This document shows, in pieces, positions 10,306 to 21,372 of a stretch of 64,000 nucleotides of DNA; within the stretch, counting starts at the first letter, position 1; the number at the start of each line of letters is the position of its first letter. The position numbers were made by a program, and so were the translations under genes. The notes below the pieces were generated by a model. The model searched no databases. It worked only from the letters and a program-made list of their open reading frames with translations, and was not told the origin of the DNA. Source of the stretch: Hawksworthiomyces lignivorus (lineage: Eukaryota; Ascomycota; Sordariomycetes; Ophiostomatales; Ophiostomataceae); NCBI GenBank assembly GCA_002917075.1, contig NTMA01000032.1, positions 310,001 to 374,000 of the forward strand, read 5' to 3'.

Positions 10306-12063
10306 ATGGCATCAGATGTTTCGACCCAGAGCCAGAAGGCACAGGAAACCTCAGAGATTGTCGACGCCATGAAAAATGAAACACTTGAAGTCGAGCCGCA
10401 CACTGGCGACTATGAGCTGGGAAGCAGCACGATTGAAGTTCATGATCGCAAGGCTGAGCGTCGGATGCTCCATAAGTTCGACGTAAGTTTAATCGCGTAT
10501 GGTCGATAATCTAATTCCCATCTGACCATCCTGCCTGCCTAGCTGTTCCTTGTTATTCCATTGGGCCTCTTTTATATGCTGGCAATTCTCGACCGCGGCA
10601 ACCTGGGCAACGCAAATATTGCAGGTATGCCTCGCGATATCCACCTTGTTGGAAATCAGTTTGGAACGGCCACGTCTTTGCTGTGAGTTTTCTACTGCGC
10701 ATGTTATTTCAATTTGAAGTATTCGCACACTTAACTGCTTTTTATAGGTACGCAACATATGTCCCATTCGAAGCGCCCGTTGCCGTCATTGTGAGGAAGA
10801 TCGGCCCGAAGATTCTAATTACCGTCATCGCGCTTTGCTGGGGCCTCTCAACCCTGGGAATGGGTAAGCATTCAAAGCTCACATCTCGTCCTAATGCAGT
10901 CAGCTCACAACTTGTAGCATTTATCCATAACTACAAAGGCCTCTACGCTTGCCGCCTGCTTGTTGGTATGTTCGAGGCAGGCCTTATTCCTGCCAGCGAA
11001 GTATACTTGGCGCTCGTCTTCAACCGAGCAGAGCGAGGACGCCGAATGAGTCTCTTTTATGTATTCAGCTGCTTGGCCAGCGCATTCGGTGGTCTTCTCG
11101 CCTACGGTCTGACGCAGATCAATGGGCCCAACTGGTTCACGGGGTGGCGATGGCTCTTCGCCGTTGAGGCAGCTATAACAATTTTTTTCGTGCCGTTCTT
11201 CTATATTGTCTTTCCCAAGACTCCAACCGACGCCTGGTTCCTAACGGACAACGAGAAGAAGATGATGCGAGCGCGCTATGATGCCGACCCGCACTGGGCC
11301 TACGACGAAAAATTCTCTTGGACTGAGATTGGGAAGATCTGGAAAGATCCCAAGTTCTACGCCTTTTTCATCTATCAGTTTTCGGTCGACCTGACCCAGT
11401 TTGGATTTACAACCTTTCTACCGGCCATCACGACTGGCCTCGGCTACTCGTCCTACCACGCCAATTTGATGACGGTGCCTGTCTATGCTGTGGCTCTGGC
11501 CTTCTTTGTAATCATGGCCTTTGGATCTGACCACTTTCGCATGCGCGGACCATTCATAGCGGTGCCGGCCGCCATCCAGATTGTCGGCTTGGCTCTGCTC
11601 GTTGGCGTCGCGAATTATAAAGCTCGTTTTTTTGCCTGTTTTTGTGAGAATATTCCGCCCTTAATCTTAATCTTCGATACAAGCTTCTAACATTGCGCTA
11701 GTGGTGGCTATGGGCCTCTATCCCATGGCCGCTCTCTCGATGATGTGGCTGCAAGACAACGTCTCGGGCTTCTATAAGAGGTCCGGCATGGTTGGCCTGA
11801 CAGTCACATTTGCCAACACCGCCGGCGTAGTTGTCGGCCAGATTTTCACCGCAGACTCGGCACCTCGCTACATAGAAGGTCTGGCCATATGCCTTGGTTT
11901 TGCTGCTTTAGCGCTTGCGATCGCTATTGGATTGATGGTTTCCTTTGCCATTGTGAACAAGAAGAGAGACAAGGCAATTCGCGATGCTGCTGCAAGAGGA
12001 ACTCCAATTCCACCGCAGCCAGAGTTGGGAGACTACGATCCACACTTCAGATATATGCTGTAA
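10306..12063 (+). CDS. MFS permease, allantoate/nicotinate-permease (Dal5/Tna1) type
   Basis: Plasma-membrane proton symporter of the anion:cation symporter group, which carries carboxylates, ureides and vitamins. Five exons, 10306-10482, 10543-10682, 10748-10863, 10918-11643 and 11702-12063, give 506 aa. Family signatures seen are LDRGNLGNANIAG after the first span, ACRLLVGMFEAGLIPASEVY at the motif-A-like region, GWRWLF, and WLQDNVSGFYKRSG with the C-terminal spans. The last intron restores FFACFLVAMGLYPM exactly. It is divergent from the oxoprolinase-like gene and followed by a Zn(II)2Cys6 gene, which suits uptake of the cyclic amide or a related acid. Substrate specificity cannot be read from sequence. 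Confidence 0.92.
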
Positions 12064-12646
12064 TGCGAAAACTAGATTCTCTTTGGAATCAGATCCAATA
12101 ATTAACACAAGCAAATATTTGGACATATTGTTATGAAATGCTGTATCTAGTTACTTGTGATGTGAATTAGAAGAATCACGAAGCATCTAGACCAGAGGAA
12201 AACGAATCCCTCTCGGTGAATTAGAAGCAAGATCAGCAGAGTGACCAATGTAAATACAACTATTATACGTGCTCCATGTTTTCTATCTAAACAGCCCAGA
12301 AGCTAAGTTTTTACTGTATCTACTGCTAGTTATCTCATACTGGTAATGCAGCACCAATTTCATTACGTACGTGGATACATAGACCACCTGACCATGTTAG
12401 TTGCTAGTTAGTTCTTTAGAACCTTTTGCCAACTTTTAAGGTCCTCAATCATCAGATAAACCGACCATTCGGCTCAAAATCAGCTTGGCCGTACCATTGT
12501 CCAATCAAATTACGGGCCAGTGGGTATAACACCGGACTGGGCGATAAGAGGAAGATCTGGCTCCTATTTAACACCAGGGTTGTCCTCCCCGCGTTTTAAG
12601 TCCACTCGTCGGTATTTCCTATCCGAGCCGATGAATCTTCATTGAT
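12064..12646. promoter_or_regulatory. upstream region of the cluster regulator
   Basis: 583 bp between the permease stop and the regulator ATG. The proximal half has scattered CGG/CCG triplets (for example near 12469, 12489, 12533, 12610 and 12628) but no long palindrome. No coding exon is seen. Confidence 0.35.
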
Positions 12647-15059
12647 ATGGCTCCATCAGATGAGAGCCGGCAAGACGATCTGGCACGACCAGCCAAGCGG
12701 GCCAAGAGGAGCTCTGTAGCGTACGACCTTTTTCTACCCAGCCTGCAAAAGCACATTTTACGAGGACTGACTCCTTGCAGATGCCGGAGATGCCACTCGC
12801 AGAAGATCAAGTGCTCCGGTGGCACGCCGTGCACGGCGTGCGCGGCCGCGAACAAAGCAAGCATCTGCGACTACCCGTTCCGAGAGCGCAAAGTTGCTGT
12901 TCCTGACCAGTCAGTTGCTCTAATGTCTCTGTTGGTCTTGTTTTTTCGCTAATGGCCGGTAAATCTGCAGTTACCTCAAGCAGCTGGAAGCCGACTCGCA
13001 GGCCTGGCAGCTCCACAGAGCCGGAGCGAGTGGCAGCAAATCGCCTACGGCTGCCACGCCAGTTGAAAGAGCCGAATCAGAAACTGGCGCCGCAACTGAA
13101 ACCGGCATTGAAGCAGCTGAACGGCCCCCGCAGCCGGCCACGTCTCTAAGGGATGTCGAGGTCGTGAATCCCTTGTTCGAAGGCCGGCGGTCGCGGACGC
13201 TGAGCCAGTTCGAGATTGAGCGATCTTTCCTCGGCGAGGCCGCATGCGACGTTTTTGGCGAGCGACTGCTGCAGTATGTCGACAAGAGTGGGAGCGCGTC
13301 GTCTCAACCACGAGAGCCAACATTCGTCAAGAGCAGTCAGATCTATCACGCCCCCCGGGCCGACTATGTGCTGCCCGACCGCATCCAGGCAAAGCTGCTG
13401 CTGCAAGTCGCCCTGCGTTTTATTGGCAACGGACAGTTTCTCTTTCTTCGGAAATCTTTCTTTGAAGAGCTGGATAGTGTCTATCTGGAGGGAGCAGAAC
13501 CAAGCACCTTCTGGCTGTGCAAGCTGTTCACGCTCCTAGCACTCGGTGAGATGTATGCCAACCGCAAGCGTCGCAGCAGCGATGGAAAGTTCCCTGGCCA
13601 GGACTACTTTTCCGTCGCCATCAACATGGCGCAGGACCTCTACGAAGAGGCTACGCCGCTGCAGGTTGAGGTATACACATTATTCGTAAGCCACACTATA
13701 TCACGGCAGCAAAGATGTATTTTGCTCTCCGGTTCATCTGCTAACACGTTTTGCAACTCTTCAGGCATGGTTCTCCAATGCTCTCGGCCGCATCCGGTCA
13801 GCATACACGTACCTTGGAATTGCCATGCGCATTGCTCTCAGTCTTGGAATGCACCGGTCTATCACGCCATCGGCTCACCTCAGCCCTGTAGAGCGGGAAG
13901 CGCGCCGACGCATCTGGTGGTCACTCTACCTATTTGACCGCTTGACATGCTCCAAGCTCGGTCAGCCTATAGCCGTCAAAGACACCGACATCGATCTGCC
14001 TTTGCCTAGCATGGATGGCCTTTCATCCCAAGAGCGGGAAGAATTTGAAGACCCTGCCCACCTGTGCGCCAGTGTCGGCCTCGCCAGGATTGCAGGAGAC
14101 ATATGTAAGAAGCGGCTCTTTATACCTCTCGCCGCCATTGCACTAACAATATTCAAGTGGGCGATATTTACTGTCTACCTGGCCGCAACAAAGGCACTTT
14201 TGTGCAGTGTGTACACCGCATTCTCACAAGCCTCCGCCAATGGGACGAAAAATTGCCCAGCAGCTTGTCATTTAACTGGGACGGCGATACGACGAATCGA
14301 CATGTGGCCAGCCTACACCTATGCTACAACCAGTGCATCATTCACACGACCCGTCCAATCCTCCTCTTTCTGTTCCGGATGCAGTTCCGCCTAGGCGGAG
14401 CTCGCACGCTACACAAGAAAACGCCGTTCTTCTCACCAATGACGACAGCTCTGGCAGAGAGCTGCGTTCACGCCGCGCGTACCTCGAACAAGATTCTTGC
14501 AAAGCTTTTTATCGATGGTACGCTAGCGACGCTGGGATACTGGGACGCGCACTACCTCTTCACGTCCTCCCTCGTTCTGATCATGTCCGCCGTAATGGAG
14601 CCCAATGTGGACAAATCAGACGCGGTGCAAACAGCCTTCAGCCTCTTGCGTTCTATGCGAGACGACGGAAATATTCCGGCGCGTGCGTTTTGTGACCAAC
14701 TGGAACTGATCCAGAGAAGCGTCTCAGAGCTTAAGTCGGACAAAGATAATACCAAGGGCGACCGGGGTCCAGATACAACAAATTCCCGAGATCGCCGCGC
14801 CGGCATGAATGCTGAAGAAGTGTTGGCGGTGGAGAATAGCACACAGACTGCGCAGGAGGCAAATGATCATAGCGGCGTAGGAGGCTTTGAGAATTACCGG
14901 CTTGGTGGCTTTGACCCGTTGGCAAATCCACACATTGACCATTTCCTGGCCGAGAAGAACTGGGCTTGGTCGTCGAACGCATTCTTGGATGACAGTACTT
15001 TGCAGCAATTCGTGAGCGAGCTTGGTGAAGATTCTTTCTTCCCATGGCCTGGCGAATAA
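12647..15059 (+). CDS. Zn(II)2Cys6 fungal transcription factor (cluster-linked)
   Basis: Nuclear DNA-binding regulator. Exons 12647-12909, 12971-13685, 13765-14104 and 14158-15059 give 739 aa. The binuclear cluster reads CRRCHSQKIKC then SGGTPCTAC and eight residues to the last Cys (CX2CX6CX5CX2CX8C, about residues 44-75). It follows a basic patch (PAKRAKRS). Exon 2 opens with DHYLKQLE, the usual linker/coiled-coil start. The fungal-specific domain has the typical YLGIAMRIALSLGMHR and RRIWWSLYLFDRL. Intron 3 restores ILGDIYCLPGRNKG. Its place between the permease and the aldolase suggests control of this cluster, possibly through the palindrome at 9997. Effector and targets are inferred. Confidence 0.93.
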
Positions 15060-15378
15060 CTACTAAGCAATCGTATGACACATTGGGTTCCACGTTCCGT
15101 TGTAGTAATACGTCATGTACGCTTCCATTCTGATAAGGAAAAGCAATATAGGTGGAGGATAAACTTAGTGCTATGCAGCTGTGTTGCTCTTGTAGGAACT
15201 ATCGCCGACAAACTTTTTGGTTCGGCGTTATGCACACCGGGCTGTCTTGCCGAGACGCAGAAAATAGTCGGTTGTTTGGTACAGAGGCCGGTGTGGAGAC
15301 CAAGGCTAGCAGAGCATCTCACCACCCAAGAGATAAGCAGTACGTAACAGCACAGGTAGCATTGTATAAAAACTAGCT
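15060..15378. other. convergent 3' spacer
   Basis: 319 bp between the 3' ends of the regulator (+) and the aldolase (-). It presumably holds both polyadenylation regions. Nothing else can be supported. Confidence 0.4.
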
Positions 15379-16331
15379 CTACTGGGTAGTATTCACAATC
15401 TTTAGAATCGCGTCAGCGCTCTCCCTGCCTGCCCTTGCCAAGATACCCGAATCCTGTTGGACCAAGATGAAGCGCGCGCCCAGCTTGTTCAGTGCCCAGT
15501 CGTGCAGGTCCGGGTTGTCGTAGATCCCTGCCAGCCCAAAGATCCTGCCATGCCTCGCGCATGCCGCGCTCACAGCTTCTACCGCAGAGCGAAACGCGTC
15601 GCTCTTGAACTGTGCGGGCACGCCCAGCTCGATTGACAGGTCGTTGGAGCCGATCAGGAGCACGTCGACGCCTGGTACTGCCGCGATGCTGTTCACGTTA
15701 TCGATGCTCTCTTTAGTCTCGATCATGACGAAAACCGAGGACGCGTTAGCATTGGCTTCTGCGACAAAGACGTCCGCCAGCGTCGGCCGTAGCGAGAAAT
15801 AAGGCAGCTGGCCCGTCATGGAGCGCTTGCCCGCGGGCGGGTATTTGCAGATGGAGACGGCCGCTCGAGCATCGTCTGTTGCCTTTTGTCAGCTCTTACG
15901 CATATACATGCACGTGCGCTCAAACATCGTTCAGCACACACCCTCGTTGTGAATATGTGGAAAGATGACTCCCATGGCGCCGCCGTCTAGGACACGCTGC
16001 ACAAAGCCATCACCGCACTGGTAGGGCACCCGCACAAAGGGTGCGATGCCGGACTGGAGACCTGCGATGCTGAGAATGCTTGCATCAAGTGCTGAGAGTG
16101 TCGAATGCTCTAGGTCGATAAACAAGGCGTCAAAGCCACTGTTTGCGGCCAGTTGGACTACTTGTGGGTTCGTGACTAGTCGAATACCAAAAGCCTAGAT
16201 GAGCTGTTAGCTAGACCTCAGATATTGACATACGAGAGTGCGTAATTGAGAGCGTAGCTAGTCAAGACAACCTTGCAGACTTCACCCCTTGCGGCATTCT
16301 GCAGCAAATTGTTGGTAAAGCTAGATGCCAT
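15379..16331 (-). CDS. HpcH/HpaI-type class II aldolase (4-hydroxy-2-oxo acid aldolase)
   Basis: Metal-dependent aldolase of the HpcH/HpaI family, which cleaves 4-hydroxy-2-oxo acids to pyruvate (or a 2-oxo acid) plus an aldehyde. Exons 16331-16272, 16194-15942 and 15875-15379 give 269 aa, normal for the family. Seen are FDALFIDLEHS, the VLDGGAMGVIFPHIHNE loop, MIETKESIDNV (metal Glu) and VDVLLIGSNDLSIELGVP (metal Asp). Intron 1 was placed at AAG|GTTGTC because it restores GEVCKAFGIRLVTNPQ; a GTATGT donor further on runs into a stop. It is divergent from the aminotransferase at 16630 over 298 bp. The neighbours suggest it acts on a 2-oxo acid made by that enzyme. Confidence 0.92.
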
Positions 16332-16629
16332 GTTTGATTAGGGAGACAATAGGGCCACTCTACATACCAGTTCTAAAGATCTCGTAGGAGGCAGTCTCGT
16401 TTCCAGCTGTATATGTACAATGTATTTGCATGCTCGGCCTATCCCATAACAGCCGAATCTCCCGGCCCAGTATGCCTTCAAGCCGATGCGGGTCTCGTAA
16501 GATTTACACGGGTACAGCTACTAAAACTTTATATTATCTTCTCTTACTTGGGCTCTAAGAAATACGAAGCTATGCGTTCTGAGAAAGACCAGAAACACAA
16601 AGCGCATTTTCTCGTCACCAAGCAAAAAC
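16332..16629. promoter_or_regulatory. divergent promoter of aldolase and aminotransferase genes
   Basis: 298 bp between two divergent ATGs, so expression is probably coordinated. CGG/CCG triplets occur at 16434-16454 (CGG-N15-CCG) and near 16462. The 9997 palindrome is not repeated here. Confidence 0.4.
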
Positions 16630-18200
16630 ATGTTTGAACACGTCCCGGCGGGCCCCGTGGATCCCTTCTTCCATCTGAAAAAGAAAGCCGACCAAGATAC
16701 TCACCAAGACAAGGTGGACATCGGCGTTGGAATTTATCGTAGTGAGGATGGACTGTACCAAGAGTTGGCAGTTGTAAAAAAGGTGGCTTTCATCCCAGAT
16801 TAAGTGAAATATGCCTATTGCTAACCGTATATCAGGCAAAGAGAATACTCAATGCACAAAACTTAGGCCATGATGTATGTGCCTCAAAATACTAGGTCCG
16901 AGGTGAAAGCTGCTGACCGCCTTGCAGTATGGACTCACTACAGGTGACGCAGAATTCTTGAAGCTCGCCGCTGGTGTCGTCTTCGGGCCAGCCAGCGATG
17001 CCTTTGTTTCGGGACGAGTATGTTGGGCTCACTCAACCCCGAAAGGCCACGACAGTCATGCCAACATGTTAATGTTCTTCGATTAGGTTGCTTCTGTTCA
17101 GACACTCTCCGGATCAGGCGCAAACCATCTTGCGGCCGCACTCTTGGCCAGATCAATTTATCCAAAGCCAAGGGTATACTTTGCCGCGCCGGGTTGGAGC
17201 AACACGAAGCCTCTCTTCGAGTATGCCGGCCTGGAGACTACAGAGTATGAATATCTAGATAAAGTCAAACAAGCAGTGGACTTTTCTACCTGTCTGGCCG
17301 CTGCAAAGAGCGCGCCAGCTGGGAGCGTCTTTGTGCTGCAAGGTTGCTGCCAAAATCCCACCGGCAAAGACCTTACAGAGCAGCAGTGGCGTCTTCTTGC
17401 AGAAGAACTCAAAGTGAGAGGCCATCTCCCATTCATTGATATTGCCTATCAGGGGCTTGGGGACGGCATCGAAGAAGACGCCGTCGGCGTTCGCACATGT
17501 GTGCAGCTTGGGCTCGAGGTTGTGGTGTGCCAGTCCTTCGCCAAGAACTTTGCTCTATACGGCGAGCGCTGCGGCGTCCTCCATATTGTCACGCAATCTG
17601 CAACAACTGCAGCCAATGTGAAAGATCAGCTGAGAAGCTTGATCCGCCGCGAGTATTCCTCCCCACCGGCATACGCTTCGCGTCTCGTTACGATTGTGTT
17701 ATCCGACCCGCAGCTGCGAGAAGAGTGGTAAGAGCGCAGTATGGGGTCCTCTACAGCATAGTATTTCACATCTAACATTACTGCAGGATCCAAGAACTTT
17801 GTGCCATGCGGAAGAGACTACAAAGGAATCGTGCATCCATTCAAACCCAGCTTCAAGACATTCTAAAGGTAATGTCAACGCCCCCTTTGTACACATGAAA
17901 GCTCTCTAACGCAGCACATCAGACCCCGGGTAACTGGACTCATATTACCAAAGAAAAGGGCCTTTTCTCGTAAGTTTGCTTATGTCTTCGATTATGCATT
18001 CTGTTCAAAGACTGTTGAAACTAACTGTGCCCAGTCTCCTTCCTCTCACGCCTGACCAGTGCACAGAGCTGATCGATAAACACCACATCCATCTCCCAGC
18101 CAATGGCCGTATCAATGTTGCAGGACTAACTTTGAGTAATGTAGAGCGCACAGCTCGAGCCATAGATGCCGTAGTTCGAACCCAACTCTCTTCCCTTTAG
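16630..18200 (+). CDS. aspartate-aminotransferase-like PLP enzyme (class I)
   Basis: PLP-dependent aminotransferase exchanging an amino acid with a 2-oxo acid. Seven exons, 16630-16782, 16836-16874, 16928-17017, 17087-17727, 17787-17868, 17923-17969 and 18035-18200, give 405 aa, the standard length. Visible hallmarks are the N-terminal PVDPFF...VDIGVGIYR, SGSGANHL, NPTG (184-187), the Asp of FIDIAYQG (about 212) and the Schiff-base Lys in SFAKNFALYGER (about 247). No mitochondrial presequence is seen, so it is probably cytosolic. The cluster context, next to a 4-hydroxy-2-oxo acid aldolase, suggests a hydroxylated glutamate or aspartate analogue as substrate. This is inference; general aspartate transamination is the plain alternative. 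Confidence 0.93.
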
Positions 18201-18774
18201 AATAGGCGAGAGCGTTCCAAGAAAAAAAATTACCAATTCGTTCGACTAGGTAGAAATTACTCTGTGCTTAACATCCGAGAAGCATTCTGTCTGCACTCCA
18301 TTGGATCCGCATCGGACGCCACACTGGCGCGGAAGCGAGATTTGACACTGTAGATGAGGCTGTGGCACGCCTCAGGGTTCTACCTAACTGAAGAAAAGAA
18401 GGATCACTGACCAGACCCTGCAAACTGTCAGCCGTTGCTTTTCGGCGATAGCCTCATACAGCACTGGCTCTGTAGATGTTGGGGCCAATGTAACCAAAAA
18501 CAAGCGAGTTTAAAAAGCTAAAGAGCTGTCACTGGGCGCCTGGGATTGGTTGCTATGTATTGTTGGTCGACCAGGGCTGAACCAAGAACACGAACACTGT
18601 ATAAGCACGTCTGGCAGCAATAAAAAAGCCAGTACGGAAGTATGCAATACTCTGAAAATCTATCTGCAAGAGAAAAGAACGCCTTGGACTGTCTTCCTTT
18701 TTTCCTTCCTTCCCTTTTTTTTTGTTTTATATTATTAAGGCTCTTTTCTACTATCACGGTCACTCGTTTTCGCC
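18201..18774. other. intergenic upstream of the secreted-protein gene
   Basis: No exon is visible. A pyrimidine-rich tract (about 18688-18735) just before the ATG at 18775 is typical of fungal core promoters. Confidence 0.4.
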
Positions 18775-19578
18775 ATGCATGCTGTTCTCTTACTTATCCT
18801 TGCCCTTGCAATAGCTACATCGCCTGTCTTTGCTAGCCGCTGCAGGCCGTCTCGTCCTAGCAGCACCAACCCTACTGTTAGCAGTCTTATTCCAAAGAGC
18901 AGCAGCATAGCAAGCTCCATCGGTAGCAGCGCCAGTTCCATCAGCAGCGCCGCCATTGCTGTGGACAGCAGCGACACCAGCTTCGTCGGCAGCGGCAGCA
19001 GCACCAGCAGTGCCGGCGCCGGCGCCAGCCCAGTCGTCATCAGCAGCCGCAGCAGCAGCAGCAGCGTGAGCGTCTGCAACCCGAGCCCGAGTCCTTCAGC
19101 TCCGGCTGTGCCCACGGCGCTGAGCGCCTTTTATCTCGTCGCCGAATCAGCCGACTGCAACGTCCGCGGAAAGGTAATTCAAAACGGTTACGACGGCGCC
19201 TTCTTCCTGCTCGGCCCTACGGCGGACCAGCAATATATACCCTCCAACTTCATATACGACTCTACCGATGGTTATTTTATAACAGACGTCCCCGGCAACG
19301 ACGTCTATATCGGGTACATAGTCTGGTCGTCTGCCACGAACACGCTCGAGCTGGAAGATGTCTACGCAGCCATCGAACCGGTATACGCGATCCTCACGTG
19401 TAGCCAGCCATACGAAGGCGTTCCTATTTCGTGCACGATCGGCGATATCCCGGTGCCCATTAAATTTTTCGTGACTAGCAGCCTTACAGAAAATGTGACA
19501 ATCCAAGTTGGCTATGCGACCTCTCCCCCGAACGGTCTCAGCGCAGTCAATCTTGTTCCAATGACTAGCTTCTCGTGA
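18775..19578 (+). CDS. secreted Ser-rich protein of unknown function
   Basis: Single-exon gene for 267 aa. A clear signal peptide (MHAVLLLILALAIATSPVFA) is followed by a Ser/Ala-rich linker (about 40-105) encoded by AGC-rich repeats. A globular C-terminal domain of about 150 residues has three Cys, one in the motif SADCNVRGKV. The linker would be heavily O-glycosylated and the protein is presumably extracellular or cell-wall bound. No known domain is recognised. A distant, broken relative is suggested on the minus strand at 4734-5299, so the two flank the catabolic cluster in opposite orientation. Small secreted proteins of this build include candidate effectors and wall proteins, but nothing here decides the role. 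Confidence 0.75.
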   Translation: MHAVLLLILALAIATSPVFASRCRPSRPSSTNPTVSSLIPKSSSIASSIGSSASSISSAAIAVDSSDTSFVGSGSSTSSAGAGASPVVISSRSSSSSVSVCNPSPSPSAPAVPTALSAFYLVAESADCNVRGKVIQNGYDGAFFLLGPTADQQYIPSNFIYDSTDGYFITDVPGNDVYIGYIVWSSATNTLELEDVYAAIEPVYAILTCSQPYEGVPISCTIGDIPVPIKFFVTSSLTENVTIQVGYATSPPNGLSAVNLVPMTSFS

Positions 19579-20349
19579 TTGGGTTTTGGTTCTGGCGCTA
19601 TGCTTTACTTCTTGTACAATCTACTGAAAAGGGAAAAAAAGATACTGTTAAACTTCAACTTATAAGCAGACCAGCAAATTGCTAATCATATGGTTGTGTA
19701 ATATATTTGAATCAACATTTATTTTCTAGTGCCAATGATATATATTACTAGGTCTTATTATGAAATCTGGCTCACTGATGGTTTAAAAGAACAATAGTTA
19801 TTCATTTTTTTAGGCTTTAGCCTGCACTCGACGTCTGCCTACCTTTGATGCCCCCTTAGCCTCGAGGGTGCCAAGATATCGTTGAGCTGCGGGGGTGTTG
19901 TACCATAGTGTTACGGTTTATGCTAGAGAGCCTCTGAACATCCGTAATATACGCTAATGTAAGGGAATATCAGCACGTTGTGTCGATATTGACGATCTTT
20001 TTTTATTATTGGCCGAGTTGGCAAACCCTCGCGCCTGATTCGTGACATTAATGCATGCATATATTAAAACTAGGTTTTATGTAAATCGAAGTTAGTTTAT
20101 AAAAAAAAAAAATTTATACAACGTTTTGCTTTTATTTTACAGGTAGTATTTTATAATATTTGTATGGAGACGAGTCTAAGTCGTTACTGGGGAGGAAATC
20201 AGAATTGATGGTGGAATGCTTTGCTAGGCAGATTTAATCTTTTCCTAGGCTTACAAAAGGCGACAGCAGAATGATTATAGAGTTTCCTGACAATAGAAAA
20301 GGAAGTTTAAAATGTAGATAACAATCACTGGTTATTGCTGTACGTATTA
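19579..20349. other. AT-rich intergenic
   Basis: Strongly AT-rich, with an A/T homopolymer stretch near 20100. No exon is visible. A TGTTACGG sequence near 19909 recalls the ends of fungal LTRs, but no matching partner was found. Confidence 0.4.
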
Positions 20350-20353
20350 CAAT

Positions 20354-20745
20354 TCAGGCACTGGACGGCCCGGGAGGTCGCCCGCGCGCCCACCGCCAGC
20401 TCGCATAGGCCGAAAGCAGCCTCCTCACACAGATCCGCACAGGGCATATTGCATCTCGCAGCCTACCTCCACACCAGGCACCTCTGGGAGACCCCGGCCT
20501 GTGCCAACGGGACAGAGGCCAAGATCCCGGAGCACGCCATCGTTGTAACAGGCGCCCGAACAACCGCCAGACTGGCCCCAGTCTGACGAAGAGCTTTACC
20601 GCCGATTGTACGCCGGTGGCGAATCCGTCAGATACATGCTACGATGGTTTAAGTGTAGCAGGCGCACTCCTGACTACCGCCTGGCTGCCCGGCTCGAAGA
20701 GAAAGAAAGGAGACGAGGGCAGAGACACAGGAAGAGAGGGGAGAG
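20354..20745 (+). mobile_element. degraded 3' end of a LINE (Tad-type non-LTR retrotransposon)
   Basis: A GC-rich island in AT-rich surroundings. It encodes, in three successive frames, the C-terminal tail typical of fungal LINE ORF2. The parts are LLTQIRTGHI (20421-20450), YLHTRHLWETPACANGTE (from about 20455) and MLRWFKCSRRTPDYRLAARL (about 20636-20695). The two frame changes mean it is dead. No intact reverse transcriptase is present. It is recognised from the conserved order of these motifs. Confidence 0.65.
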
Positions 20746-21372
20746 GAGGAGCATGGAGAGGAAGACTAATTATCTGTTTTCTTTCTTTTGCACTAGCCGT
20801 CTCTGGCCACCATTACACACTACGACCTACTATCTGTCCCATGGCTAACACCGGAGCGGTTTTTTCCCCAGAGAGTTCCGCTAGATCAGGCGTCCCATGG
20901 CCAGGACTGGCTCTAATGAAGACGATGAAACCTACACTATTAGTGTACGGGTGGTCTTAGTTCATTCATTCCGCCTTGCTAGACTGGCTTTTGTCTTGTC
21001 TTTGTTTCAGGTCTCGTTGGAGCTAGATTTCTAATAGAAGGCCCTTCGTTTAATATCTAGCAAGGATGGGTCTCGCAGAGGGGTTAGGCCTAATGTGGTG
21101 GTAGCTGGTAAGACATCCCGTCCCTTTTGCTTACCCGTCGGATTGCGACATTGGTCGGCCGAGATAAGAACTGCAGATTACGAAATTGTGTTGCCTGGAC
21201 CTCGTATAGGTCTAGAATGACTGGGTTGCTTTTGCATTTTCAACTAGTTTACCATTCGTTCTCCAGCTACAATTCGGGCATCAAGGCACGCTGAGCGCGA
21301 CTCTCAACAGCCCAAGCTCAACACAATAGCAAGCTCGTTTTCGATAGTCCACAGTTGATTACCTGCACTAGG
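20746..21372. other. upstream region of the amidohydrolase gene
   Basis: About 630 bp after the LINE relic. The first 100 bp are GA-rich, perhaps LINE 3' UTR. No exon is visible before the ATG at 21373. Confidence 0.35.
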
